Assembly (NCBI GenBank): GCA_028685295.1
Contig: JAQUEL010000071.1
Coordinates: 1 to 9,680 of the forward strand
Reading direction: 5' to 3'
Origin: a bacterium
Lineage (GTDB): Bacteria > UBP13 > UBA5359
DNA: 9,680 bases
Below, in pieces: positions 1 through 7,083 of the stretch. Below the pieces are notes generated by a model. The model made no database searches, was not told where the DNA came from, and saw only the letters and a program-made list of their open reading frames with translations. Position numbers and translations under genes: made by a program. How positions within the stretch are numbered: the stretch's first letter is position 1; every line of letters starts with the position of its first letter.

Positions 1-1
1 G

Positions 2-802
2 AAGCTGCTTCCCGGCGTACCGCAGGTTGCGGTTTTTGATACGGCGTTTTTTCATACCATGCCGGAGAAAGCATATACCTATGCGCTGCCGTACGAAATC
101 TGCAATACCTATGGCATCAGGCGCTACGGTTTTCACGGCACCTCACACCGCTATGTAGTACGACATGCCTTACAGCTGCCGGAATTAGCAGATAAAGAGA
201 AGAAAGATCTCTCTCTTATCACATGCCATTTGGGTAACGGGTGCAGCATTACCGCTTCCGTAGGTGGACAAGCCATTGATACCAGCATGGGCTTCACACC
301 GCTGGAAGGTCTGGTCATGGGCACCAGATGCGGCGATATAGACCCGGCTATTGTACCCTTTTTGCAGAAGAACGCCGGAATGGCTCCCGAAGAGATAGAT
401 ACCTTGATGAACAAAAAGAGCGGTCTGCTTGGGTTAACAGGGATCAGCAGCGATATGCGTGATATAGAGGAAGCCGCTGAAAGAGGAGAAGAGAGAGCTG
501 TTCTGGCTCTGGATATCTTTTGCTATCGTATTATAAAATATATAGGGGCCTATACCTTTGCTATGGGAAGAGTAGATGCAATTTGTTTTACTGCCGGTAT
601 AGGCGAGAACAGCCCGACAGTCAGAAAGCGGATATGCAACGGACTGAACGGGCTGGGGGTAGAACTTGATGAGCAGGCCAATGTGGCTGCATTCGGGAGC
701 GAGGCTGTTATCAGCAGCCCCGCTTCAAAGGTTTTAGTGGCGGTTGTTCCAACAGATGAAGAGCTGATGATCGCCATGGAAACCAGGGAAGTAATCGCTT
801 AA
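2..802 (+). CDS. ackA: Acetate kinase, 3' part (N-terminus outside window)
   Basis: Acetate kinase transfers phosphate between acetyl-phosphate and ADP, giving acetate and ATP in the cytoplasm, and is the substrate-level phosphorylation step of acetogenic fermentation. The frame is open from base 2 and gives 266 residues ending in tandem stops TAA-TAG (800-805). The family is near 400 residues, so about 130 N-terminal ones lie upstream. Visible family motifs, in order: FDTAF with the catalytic Asp (bases 38-52), YGFHGTSHRYV, the phosphate loop HLGNGCSI, MGTRCGDIDP with the substrate-binding Arg, and the nucleotide loop FTAGIGENSP. The C-terminus PTDEELMIAMET is also typical. The segment after FDTAF reads FHTMP where many homologues have HQTMP; this is a local variation and the Asp is intact. 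An ATG at 59 is internal, not the real start. The gene sits 16 bases before rpmF, so it probably shares a transcript with it. No pta gene is visible. Confidence 0.95.
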   Translation, partial: KLLPGVPQVAVFDTAFFHTMPEKAYTYALPYEICNTYGIRRYGFHGTSHRYVVRHALQLPELADKEKKDLSLITCHLGNGCSITASVGGQAIDTSMGFTPLEGLVMGTRCGDIDPAIVPFLQKNAGMAPEEIDTLMNKKSGLLGLTGISSDMRDIEEAAERGEERAVLALDIFCYRIIKYIGAYTFAMGRVDAICFTAGIGENSPTVRKRICNGLNGLGVELDEQANVAAFGSEAVISSPASKVLVAVVPTDEELMIAMETREVIA

Positions 803-803
803 T

Positions 804-809
804 AGGAGG
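804..809 (+). promoter_or_regulatory. Ribosome binding site of rpmF
   Basis: AGGAGG lies 9 bases before the ATG at 819 and overlaps the second of the two tandem stop codons of ackA. It is a full anti-16S match, as expected for a ribosomal protein gene, and it fixes the rpmF start. Confidence 0.8.
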
Positions 810-818
810 ATAGAATAA

Positions 819-1004
819 ATGGCATTGCCGAAATATAGAACATCCAAGGCAAGAAGAGATAAGAGGCGCACACATTGGAAGATTTCTGCCACCAACGTGG
901 TGCATTGCTCAAAGTGCAAAACCGCCAAGTTGCCACATACCGTTTGCGGAAACTGTGGTTTCTATGGTGGCAGGGAGGCCGTAACGGTCGCTGCTGCAGA
1001 ATAG
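819..1004 (+). CDS. rpmF: 50S ribosomal protein L32, zinc-ribbon form
   Basis: L32 is a small protein of the large ribosomal subunit. The 61-residue product begins MALPKYRTSKARRDKRRTHW, matching the basic N-terminal segment of the family. It then carries two CxxC knuckles, at residues 30-33 (CSKC) and 43-46 (CGNC), so this is the zinc-binding (C+) paralogue type. Length fits the family (57-61 residues). The start is fixed by the AGGAGG at 804-809. rpmF next to plsX is one of the most conserved pairs in bacteria and links ribosome and membrane synthesis. In many Firmicutes a DUF177 (YceD) gene stands directly before rpmF. Here ackA does instead, with a 16-base gap. Confidence 0.97.
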   Translation: MALPKYRTSKARRDKRRTHWKISATNVVHCSKCKTAKLPHTVCGNCGFYGGREAVTVAAAE

Positions 1005-1014
1005 ACCGCTTCTT

Positions 1015-2055
1015 ATGACATCCGATTTAATTACTATAGCAATAGATGCCATGGGGGGCGATTATGCTCCGGCGGCAACGGTGGCCGGTGCCGTGGAGGC
1101 AATGGAGTATGAGAATCTGAGGGTTCTCTTGGTAGGCGACAGATCTCAGTTACAGGTTGAGTTGGCTAAAAGATGCTATGACCCGTCCCGCATAGAGATT
1201 ATTCATGCGTCTGAACGAGTGGATATGGGGGAAAACCCGGCCAGAGCTATGCGACGCAAAAAAGACGCCTCAGCCGTGGTTGCCGCACGCCTGGTAAAAG
1301 ATGGACAGGCCACAGGATTGGTGAATGCAGGCAATACCGGGGCAGCCATGTCCATTGCTCTGCTGGTTATCGGTAGAATTAAAGGGGTGGACCGGCCGCC
1401 TATATGTTCTTATATCCCCAGTCGCAGCGGAAAGGTGCTGCTGCTGGATGCAGGTGCAAACGTCAACTGTAAGCCCGGGCAATTGTTGGAATTTGCTATC
1501 ATGGGTGATATTTTTTCCAGAGCTGTAACCGGCAAGGAGAGGCCCCGGGTCGGCCTGTTGAATATCGGCGGTGAAGAGGGGAAAGGCGATGATCTTACCG
1601 TAGCCACATATGATCTTCTGAGTAAGAGCGATCTTAATTTTATCGGCAATATAGAAGGAAATGAGATATTTACCGGCCGGACCGATGTGGTTATCTGTGA
1701 CGGATTCGCCGGTAATGTAGTCCTTAAGGTGGCTGAGGGGATAGCGGATCTTATTGCCTCTTCCATACGGGACGAGTTCAAACGTAGGCCTCTGTCATTG
1801 CTGGGAGCGCCCTTCTTTCTTCCTCCCGTCAACGCGTTCAAACGCAAAGTGGATTATAAGGAATACGGCGGAGCGCTATTGTTAGGAATAAACGGTGTCT
1901 GTGTCATTGCTCATGGCAGGTCGGATGCCAAAGCTATTAAAAACGCATTGCGGGTAGCCCGCGATGCCGCTGCACAGGACGTAGTAGGTCGTATCAGCCG
2001 GGTTATAGGGAGAAATCCCGAGCCTGAGAAGTCTAAGGGGTCAGAAGAAGCGTAA
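1015..2055 (+). CDS. plsX: Phosphate acyltransferase PlsX
   Basis: PlsX converts acyl-ACP and inorganic phosphate into acyl-phosphate, the acyl donor used by PlsY for the first step of phospholipid synthesis. It works as a peripheral membrane enzyme. The 346-residue product shows the family's landmarks: IAIDAMGGDYAP at 8-19, NAGNTGA at 104-110, LLDAGANV at 143-150, the NIGGEEGKG segment at 183-191, CDGFAGN at 228-234 and GGALLLGINGVCVIAHG at 285-301. A hydrophobic stretch around 261-273 may take part in membrane contact (inference). The ATG at 1015 is 10 bases after the rpmF stop and has no convincing Shine-Dalgarno sequence, so translation may be coupled to rpmF. The tail after residue 332 is charged and not conserved. 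No fapR gene precedes it, unlike in many Firmicutes. Confidence 0.96.
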   Translation: MTSDLITIAIDAMGGDYAPAATVAGAVEAMEYENLRVLLVGDRSQLQVELAKRCYDPSRIEIIHASERVDMGENPARAMRRKKDASAVVAARLVKDGQATGLVNAGNTGAAMSIALLVIGRIKGVDRPPICSYIPSRSGKVLLLDAGANVNCKPGQLLEFAIMGDIFSRAVTGKERPRVGLLNIGGEEGKGDDLTVATYDLLSKSDLNFIGNIEGNEIFTGRTDVVICDGFAGNVVLKVAEGIADLIASSIRDEFKRRPLSLLGAPFFLPPVNAFKRKVDYKEYGGALLLGINGVCVIAHGRSDAKAIKNALRVARDAAAQDVVGRISRVIGRNPEPEKSKGSEEA

Positions 2056-2075
2056 GGCCATCGTAATGAAATCTC

Positions 2076-2104
2076 CTGACCTTATTAAAAAGAGGTTTTA
2101 TAAT
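2076..2104 (+). promoter_or_regulatory. Sigma-70-like promoter match over the fabH start (uncertain)
   Basis: A perfect TATAAT (2099-2104) is separated by exactly 17 bases from CTGACC (2076-2081), which matches four of six positions of TTGACA. The -10 box ends right at the fabH ATG (2105), so a transcript would begin near 2111, inside the coding region, and could serve fabD and later genes but not fabH. The AT-rich stretch also contains TAAAA/TTTTA arms (2086-2090 and 2096-2100) with the Shine-Dalgarno AGAGG in the loop. The match may be chance caused by an AT-rich translation start. Confidence 0.22.
2091..2095 (+). promoter_or_regulatory. Ribosome binding site deciding the fabH start
   Basis: AGAGG lies 9 bases before the ATG at 2105. 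It supports that codon over the in-frame ATG at 2066, which has only a weak TAAGG ahead of it that overlaps the plsX stop. Confidence 0.5.
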
Positions 2105-3091
2105 ATGTGGAATGCAGGTATAGCCGGTATAGGAAGCTATGTGCCCGAACGGGTGCTGACCAATAACGATCTGGAGAAAATGGTTGATACTTCCGATGAA
2201 TGGATAAGGACACGGACAGGCATATCTGAACGGCATATCTGCAGCGAGAATATGTCCACTTCGGATATGGCGGTAGAGGCAGCTGCAATGGCTTTGAAGG
2301 ATGCCGCTGTTGATGCCGCTGATGTAGATATGATAATTGTGGCCTCTGTGACGCCGGATATGCCCTTCCCGGCCACGGCCTGTTTGGTTCAGAATAGACT
2401 GGGGGCGGTCAATGCCTCCGCTTTCGATTTAGAGGCCGGATGTTCCGGCTTTATCTATGCTCTTACCGTAGGTTCGCAATTTATTATTTCAGGCGTTTAT
2501 CGTAATGTTCTGGTAATAGGTGCTGATGCACTTTCCAAAGTTACCAATTGGGAGGATAGAAGTACCTGCGTGCTCTTTGGCGATGGTGCAGGAGCAGCCC
2601 TGTTGCAGCGAGTGCCTTCAGGTTACGGGCTTCTCTCCTTTAAGCTGGGAGCCGTTGGCAGCGGCGGGGAATATCTCAAAATACCTGCCGGCGGTTCCAA
2701 GCTGCCGGCTTCCGCCGATACGGTAGCCGAAAGAGGCCATTTCATAAAGATGGAAGGCAACGAGGTATTCAAATTTGCTGTTAGAATAATGGGCGAAGCA
2801 GCTCTTACAGTTGTAGAAGAAGCCGGTTTGACAACAGATGATATCGATTGTTTAATACCGCACCAGGCTAATATTCGTATTATAGATGCAGCTGCAAGGC
2901 GGTTGGGATTGCCACAAGAGAAAGTCTTTATCAACGTACAGCGGTATGGCAATACCTCGGCGGCATCAATTCCCCTGGCATTGAAAGAAGCCGTTGACAG
3001 TGGTAAGGTAGTTCCCGGGAGCATAATTATTATGGTAGGCTTTGGAGCAGGATTGACCTGGGGAGCCGTAGCCCTGCGTTGGAAGGAGTAA
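2105..3091 (+). CDS. fabH: 3-oxoacyl-ACP synthase III (KAS III), FabH
   Basis: FabH starts fatty-acid chains by condensing an acyl-CoA primer with malonyl-ACP. Numbered from the ATG at 2105 (328 residues), the Cys-His-Asn triad is complete: Cys113 in LEAGCSGF, His253 in IPHQANIR and Asn283 in YGNTSAAS. The GFGAGLTWGA motif closes the protein, as in the family. An in-frame ATG at 2066 would add 13 residues (MKSPDLIKKRFYN). I prefer 2105 because homologues begin close to the 'AGIxGxGSYxPE' segment and because AGAGG stands 9 bases upstream. The gap to plsX is 49 bases, or 10 with the longer start. The gene leads straight into fabD. No fabK follows it. Primer preference (acetyl-CoA or branched) cannot be read from the sequence. 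Confidence 0.95.
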   Translation: MWNAGIAGIGSYVPERVLTNNDLEKMVDTSDEWIRTRTGISERHICSENMSTSDMAVEAAAMALKDAAVDAADVDMIIVASVTPDMPFPATACLVQNRLGAVNASAFDLEAGCSGFIYALTVGSQFIISGVYRNVLVIGADALSKVTNWEDRSTCVLFGDGAGAALLQRVPSGYGLLSFKLGAVGSGGEYLKIPAGGSKLPASADTVAERGHFIKMEGNEVFKFAVRIMGEAALTVVEEAGLTTDDIDCLIPHQANIRIIDAAARRLGLPQEKVFINVQRYGNTSAASIPLALKEAVDSGKVVPGSIIIMVGFGAGLTWGAVALRWKE

Positions 3092-3095
3092 ACCC

Positions 3096-4028
3096 ATGAG
3101 AACTGCCTTTCTTTTTCCCGGACAGGGATCACAATATGCAGGTATGGGGAAGGACCTTTACCATAGCTTCCCTGAGGTTAGAGAGCTATACGACAGAGCA
3201 TCCGCAATACTAGGTTTTGATCTTGCCGATTTATCATTCAACGGCCCGTCCGATCTGCTGACCAGGACGGATAATGCCCAGCCGGCAATCTATACGCACA
3301 GCATGGCGCTGTCACATCTTTTAAAACGGGCAGGCGCTGAGGCGGATATAGTTGCCGGGCATAGCTTGGGAGAGTATTCGGCCTTAGCCTATAGTGAAGC
3401 CCTCTCCTTTGAAGAGGGCCTGAGGCTGGTGCGACGCCGTGGAGAGCTAATGCTCGATGCCGGCGGTTATGCACCGGGGGGCATGGCTGCCGTTATCGGT
3501 CTGGATGCGGAAGCCGTGACGGAGCTCTGCCGTCTTTGTACAGAGCAGGGCGAGGTTTACCCGGCCAATTTCAATGCGCCGGGACAGATAGTTATCAGTG
3601 GTCGGCAACAGGGGATAGAGAGGGCTGCAGAACTGGCTGCCGGCATGGGAGCCAGGCGTGTCATACCTCTGGAAGTCAGTGGGGCCTTTCATACGCCGTT
3701 TATGGTCCCGGCAGCAGCTGAACTGGAGAAGCTGCTGGCGCCTCTTGATAATGCGGCAATTCCGGTGGTGACCAATGCCGAGGCCATTGCTCGTATTGAT
3801 AAGACGGATTTAAAAGCTGCTTTGGTGAAGCAGATCGCCGGTCCGGTTAGGTGGGAAGAGAGTATGCGGTACCTCTTGCAGCAAGGTGTGACCGTCTTTG
3901 TGGAAGTAGGCCCCGGGAAGGTGTTGACGGGGTTGATGAAACGCACTGAAAAAGGCGTGAATACTGCTTTTACCGATGATGCAACAGGGCTTGCGAGCGT
4001 GCTTGACTTTTTAAAGGCAGGTGGATAA
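3096..4028 (+). CDS. fabD: Malonyl-CoA:ACP transacylase, FabD
   Basis: FabD moves the malonyl group from CoA to the phosphopantetheine arm of ACP, supplying the extender unit to FabH and FabF. The 310-residue product (family about 309) has GQGSQ at 9-13, the nucleophile elbow GHSLGEYSAL with Ser90, Arg115 in RRGELM for the malonyl carboxylate, and the catalytic His199 in SGAFHTPFM. KQIAGPVRW (245-253) corresponds to the conserved C-terminal segment that carries an oxyanion-side residue. The ATG follows the fabH stop by 4 bases, and AAGGAG at 3083-3088 lies inside the last fabH codons, so the two are tightly coupled. The stop TAA (4026-4028) abuts the fabG start. Confidence 0.96.
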   Translation: MRTAFLFPGQGSQYAGMGKDLYHSFPEVRELYDRASAILGFDLADLSFNGPSDLLTRTDNAQPAIYTHSMALSHLLKRAGAEADIVAGHSLGEYSALAYSEALSFEEGLRLVRRRGELMLDAGGYAPGGMAAVIGLDAEAVTELCRLCTEQGEVYPANFNAPGQIVISGRQQGIERAAELAAGMGARRVIPLEVSGAFHTPFMVPAAAELEKLLAPLDNAAIPVVTNAEAIARIDKTDLKAALVKQIAGPVRWEESMRYLLQQGVTVFVEVGPGKVLTGLMKRTEKGVNTAFTDDATGLASVLDFLKAGG

Positions 4029-4029
4029 A

Positions 4030-4782
4030 ATGGGTATTATGCTGAAAGACAAGGTAGCGATTGTAACCGGTTCGGCCAGAGGAATAGGCCGGGCCATTGC
4101 CGAGGCCATGGCCCGGGAAGGCGCCGATATCGTCATCAACGATATCAATTTGGAATTGGCCGAAGAAACAGCAAAGTCTATAGGGGAGGCTTGCGGTGTT
4201 CAGACAATGGCATTGCAGGCCAATATAGCGCGTGCCGCTGAAGCGGAAGAGATGGTTTCCGCCGTGCTGAAACGCTTCGGACATGTGGATATCCTCGTCA
4301 ATAATGCCGGAATTACCAGGGACAGCCTGATAATGCGCATGAAAGAGGAGGATTGGGATGCTGTTCTTACCGTCAATCTCAAGGGCTCCTTTAATTGCAT
4401 CAAGGCTGTATCCCGCCCGATGTTCAAGCAGCGTAGCGGCAGGATAATCAATATTGCTTCCGTTATAGGTCTTATGGGCAATATGGGACAGGCTAATTAC
4501 GGCGCTTCCAAGGCCGGCCTTATAGGGTTGACCAAGACGGCTGCCAGAGAGATGGCAACCAGAGGTATAACCGTTAATGCTCTGGCTCCGGGTTTTATAG
4601 AAACCGAGATGACGTCCGTTTTGCCGGAAGATGTCAGGGCGGCAATGCTTAAGCAAGTGCCCCTTGGCAGGATGGGAAGCCCTGAGGACGTAGCCGGAGT
4701 GGCCCTCTTCCTGGCCGGAGATACGGCATCATATGTTACAGGTCAAGTTATTCCAGTGGATGGCGGAATGGTCATGTATTGA
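4030..4782 (+). CDS. fabG: 3-oxoacyl-ACP reductase, FabG
   Basis: FabG reduces 3-oxoacyl-ACP to 3-hydroxyacyl-ACP, normally with NADPH. It is a classical short-chain dehydrogenase. From the ATG at 4030 it has 250 residues: cofactor loop TGSARGIG (13-20), NNAG (91-94), Asn116 in VNLKG, and the catalytic Ser144, Tyr157 and Lys161 in NIASVIG and YGASK, followed by the LAPGFIETEM and VDGGMVM segments typical of true FabG. The start is chosen because AGGTGG (4019-4024) precedes it by 5 bases and it lies one base after the fabD stop. A GTG at 4021 (overlapping fabD) and an ATG at 4039 are alternatives that change only the first few residues. It ends in tandem stops TGA-TAA. Position between fabD and acpP confirms the fatty-acid role over other dehydrogenases. 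Confidence 0.95.
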   Translation: MGIMLKDKVAIVTGSARGIGRAIAEAMAREGADIVINDINLELAEETAKSIGEACGVQTMALQANIARAAEAEEMVSAVLKRFGHVDILVNNAGITRDSLIMRMKEEDWDAVLTVNLKGSFNCIKAVSRPMFKQRSGRIINIASVIGLMGNMGQANYGASKAGLIGLTKTAAREMATRGITVNALAPGFIETEMTSVLPEDVRAAMLKQVPLGRMGSPEDVAGVALFLAGDTASYVTGQVIPVDGGMVMY

Positions 4783-4792
4783 TAATGCATAG

Positions 4793-4824
4793 TGCCGTAA
4801 TTCGGACGATCCGGTTGTACGGCA
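4793..4824 (+). promoter_or_regulatory. Hairpin in the fabG-acpP spacer (attenuator or processing site?)
   Basis: TGCCGTA (4793-4799) pairs perfectly with TACGGCA (4818-4824). Inside it, CGGA (4803-4806) pairs with TCCG (4810-4813) around a three-base loop. The 3' side continues TCTTTCATTATATG, which is T-rich but without a solid T run, so this is at best a weak terminator. It could equally be an RNA processing or stability element that sets acpP output apart from the upstream genes. A promoter-like pair overlapping it (TTGTAC at 4815, TAGATT at 4839, 18 bases apart) is too weak to call. Confidence 0.4.
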
Positions 4825-4849
4825 TCTTTCATTATATGTAGATTTATCT

Positions 4850-4856
4850 AGGAGGT
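4850..4856 (+). promoter_or_regulatory. Strong ribosome binding site of acpP
   Basis: AGGAGGT lies 7 bases before the ATG at 4864. It is among the strongest Shine-Dalgarno sequences in the window, in keeping with the high amounts of ACP that cells make. Confidence 0.8.
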
Positions 4857-4863
4857 AATTACA

Positions 4864-5097
4864 ATGGGGATTTTCGATCAGGTTAAAAAAATAGTGGTAG
4901 ATCAACTGGGTGTTGATGAAGTCGAGGTTACGGAGAACGCATCCTTTACGGATGATCTCGGTGCGGATTCTTTGGACGTAGTGGAACTGGTAATGGCCCT
5001 TGAGGAGGAATTCGATCTGGAGATACCGGATGAAGATGCAGAGAAGATCAGTACTGTCGGAGAAGCCATGAAGTACATCCAGGGGAAAAAGAGCTGA
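4864..5097 (+). CDS. acpP: Acyl carrier protein
   Basis: ACP carries growing acyl chains on a 4'-phosphopantetheine arm and serves every enzyme of the cycle, as well as PlsX. The product is 77 residues, the normal size, and strongly acidic. The attachment site is Ser36 in the canonical [10 protein letters not shown] context, and helix II (recognition helix) follows with acidic residues. The start has an AGGAGGT ribosome binding site 7 bases upstream. The gene is separated from fabG by 81 bases containing a hairpin, the only sizeable gap within the fab block apart from plsX-fabH, and fabF follows after 28 bases. The sequence is the housekeeping type; nothing suggests a polyketide or specialised carrier. 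Confidence 0.97.
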   Translation: MGIFDQVKKIVVDQLGVDEVEVTENASFTDDLGADSLDVVELVMALEEEFDLEIPDEDAEKISTVGEAMKYIQGKKS

Positions 5098-5125
5098 CAA
5101 TAGCTGATTAAGGAGAGAGCTTAAC

Positions 5126-6367
5126 TTGAAGAGGGTTGTTGTAACCGGCATGGGAGCGGTGACCCCCGTAGGCATAGGTGTTGAGAATTACTGGCGAGCG
5201 TTGCTCGGCGGTGTTTCCGGTGCGGGGGCCATTACTCTTTTTGATGCTGCAGGTTTCGATTGTCGTATTGCGGCCGAAGTGAAGGGATTTGATCCGCTTG
5301 ATCACGGCATAGAGCGCAAGGAAGCCAGGCGTATGGATCGCTTTGTGCAATTAGGCATGGCAGCGGCCCGCATGGCGCTTGAAGGGTCGGGTTTGGTTAT
5401 CGATTCAAGCAATGCCGGCGATACAGGTGTCATTGTCGGCTCAGGTATCGGCGGCATAGGCACCTGGGAAGAGCAGCATGCCAATCTGATATTGAAAGGG
5501 CCGGGCAGGGTAAGTCCCTTCTTTGTGCCCATGATGATAAGCGATATGGCTTCCGGGCAGCTTTCCATAGCCTTTGGCGCTAAAGGGCCTAATATTTCGA
5601 TAACCACTGCATGCGCTACTGGAACCAATTCCATTGGCGAAGCCTTTGAGATTATCAGGCGCGGCGATGCCACCGCCATGATTGCCGGCGGATGTGAAGC
5701 TGCTGTTACGCCGATGGCTGTGGCCGGGTTCTGTTCTATGAAGGCCCTGACCGGTAGGAATGACGATCCGCAGCATGCCAGCAGACCATTTGATAGCAAG
5801 AGAGACGGATTTCTTATCGGTGAAGGAGCCGGTGTACTTATCCTTGAAGAGATGAAGAGCGCACAGGCCAGAGGCGCCGTTATTTTGGCAGAGATTATCG
5901 GCTACGGCAGCACTGGCGATGCTTACCATATAACTGCGCCGGATCCGCAGGGTGCCGGGGCCTGTCATGTTATGCAGCGAGCCCTCAGGAAGGCAAGGGT
6001 GGAGCCCGGCCGGATTGATTATATCAACGCCCATGGAACTTCGACTGAACTCAATGATAAGCTGGAGAGCGCTGCTATTACCTCAGTTTTCGGTGCCGCT
6101 GCCGGGAGTGTGGCTATAAGCTCAACCAAGTCCTGTACAGGGCATATGCTGGGTGCGGCAGGCGCTGTTGAAGCCATAGCTTGTATCAAAACGATTATGG
6201 AAGGCATAATCCCGCCCACCATTAACTATGAAAATCCGGATCCTGAGTGTACACTTGATTATGTGCCTAATAAACCTAGATCAGCCGAAGTCGATATGGC
6301 TATGTCAAATTCCTTTGGCTTCGGCGGGCATAATGCATGTTTGATTTTCAAACGATATGAGGACTGA
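5126..6367 (+). CDS. fabF: 3-oxoacyl-ACP synthase II (KAS II), FabF
   Basis: FabF elongates acyl-ACP by decarboxylative condensation with malonyl-ACP. The 413-residue length equals that of typical FabF. The Cys-His-His triad is intact: Cys163 in TACATGTNSIG, His303 in NAHGTSTELND and His340 in TKSCTGHMLGAAG, with Lys335 also conserved. The Gly-rich FGFGGHNA near the C-terminus (398-404) is the expected gating loop. Translation starts at a TTG (5126) with AAGGAG at 5110-5115; the protein then reads KRVVVTGMGAVTP as in homologues, and no ATG fits. Acp-fab pairing and gene order support FabF over FabB. It ends in tandem stops TGA-TAA, and rnc begins 5 bases later, so the two are probably co-translated. 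Confidence 0.96.
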   Translation: MKRVVVTGMGAVTPVGIGVENYWRALLGGVSGAGAITLFDAAGFDCRIAAEVKGFDPLDHGIERKEARRMDRFVQLGMAAARMALEGSGLVIDSSNAGDTGVIVGSGIGGIGTWEEQHANLILKGPGRVSPFFVPMMISDMASGQLSIAFGAKGPNISITTACATGTNSIGEAFEIIRRGDATAMIAGGCEAAVTPMAVAGFCSMKALTGRNDDPQHASRPFDSKRDGFLIGEGAGVLILEEMKSAQARGAVILAEIIGYGSTGDAYHITAPDPQGAGACHVMQRALRKARVEPGRIDYINAHGTSTELNDKLESAAITSVFGAAAGSVAISSTKSCTGHMLGAAGAVEAIACIKTIMEGIIPPTINYENPDPECTLDYVPNKPRSAEVDMAMSNSFGFGGHNACLIFKRYED

Positions 6368-6372
6368 TAACC

Positions 6373-7062
6373 GTGTCTGACAACCGACTTGAGCGATTGG
6401 AAGGAAAAATAGAATATAGCTTCAAGGATAATGGCCTGCTTAAACGGGCCATTACTCATTCTTCGTATGCCAGAGAACATGCTGATTGTCCGGGTGATAA
6501 TGAGCGGCTTGAGTTCCTTGGGGATTCAATTCTTGGCTTTCTAGTCTGCGATATTCTTTATAAAGAGTATCCTGATCTAAATGAAGGCGAGATGGCCAAG
6601 ATAAAGTCGTATGTCGTCAGCGAACCCGCTCTATCTTCTTATGCCGAAGAGCTGGCATTAGGCGATTATATTCTGCTGGGGCGCAGCGAATGGAATACGG
6701 ACGGCAACTACAGGCCCGGGCTATTGGCAGATACATTTGAAGCATTGACAGCGGCACTTTATATCGATGGAGGGCTTGGACCGGCCGCCGAATTGACCTG
6801 CCCCTTTATGCGCCGGCGGATCACTTTAGCCGTTACCAGTGGCGACTACAGAGATTTCAAGACGGTTCTTCAGGAGATTATTCAAGAGCACAGGCGTATA
6901 ACACCCACCTATACGATTCTGTCCGCATACGGACCGGAGCATGATAAGAGCTTCGTTGCCGCTGTTTACGCAGATAAAGAGCTGCTGGGTGCCGGAAAGG
7001 GTAAGAGCAAGAAGGCTGCCGAGCAGGATGCAGCTAAAAACGCCCTGGAAAAGTTAAGATAG
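6373..7062 (+). CDS. rnc: Ribonuclease III
   Basis: RNase III cuts double-stranded RNA, in rRNA precursors and in structured mRNAs. The 229-residue protein has the catalytic domain first, with signature NERLEFLGDS (43-52) holding Glu44, Glu47 and Asp51, and the second metal-binding segment LADTFEAL with Asp120 and Glu123. A double-stranded RNA-binding domain occupies about 160-229 (DFKTVLQEIIQ at its start, KKAAEQDAAKNALEKL at its end). All catalytic acidic residues are present. The start is a GTG at 6373 with GAGGA (6359-6363) inside the end of fabF. The rnc-smc pairing next to fabF is typical of Firmicutes. The enzyme could act on hairpins in its own transcript, such as those in the spacer after it, but that is inference. 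Confidence 0.96.
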   Translation: MSDNRLERLEGKIEYSFKDNGLLKRAITHSSYAREHADCPGDNERLEFLGDSILGFLVCDILYKEYPDLNEGEMAKIKSYVVSEPALSSYAEELALGDYILLGRSEWNTDGNYRPGLLADTFEALTAALYIDGGLGPAAELTCPFMRRRITLAVTSGDYRDFKTVLQEIIQEHRRITPTYTILSAYGPEHDKSFVAAVYADKELLGAGKGKSKKAAEQDAAKNALEKLR

Positions 7063-7064
7063 TT

Positions 7065-7083
7065 TTTGGCTGTTTAGGCCAAA
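7065..7083 (+). other. Small hairpin directly after rnc
   Basis: TTTGGC (7065-7070) and GCCAAA (7078-7083) can form a 6-bp stem with a 7-base loop three bases after the rnc stop. No T run follows, so it is not a normal intrinsic terminator, and smc is likely still reached by read-through. It cannot form at the same time as the larger palindrome at 7071-7131. Confidence 0.35.

Noticed and set aside
2073-2081. CTCCTGACC here is repeated at 7097-7105 in the rnc-smc spacer
   Set aside because: A nine-base match with unrelated flanks; not enough to call a repeat family from this window.
2623-3132. 169-codon open frame on the minus strand across the fabH-fabD junction
   Set aside because: Covers two well-supported genes in antisense and shows no family motif.
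4021-4029. GTG start for fabG overlapping the end of fabD
   Set aside because: It would add only three residues. The ATG at 4030 has the better-placed AGGTGG.
3970-4656. 228-codon open frame on the minus strand opposite fabG
   Set aside because: It overlaps a fully supported FabG, its translation resembles no family I recognise, it lacks a ribosome binding site, and long antisense frames are common opposite GC-rich codons.
4815-4844. Possible acpP promoter (TTGTAC, 18 bases, TAGATT)
   Set aside because: Both boxes are weak, and the -35 lies within the hairpin arm. Not callable without transcript ends.
5441-6034. 197-codon open frame on the minus strand opposite fabF
   Set aside because: Shadow of fabF, low-complexity composition, no recognisable domain.
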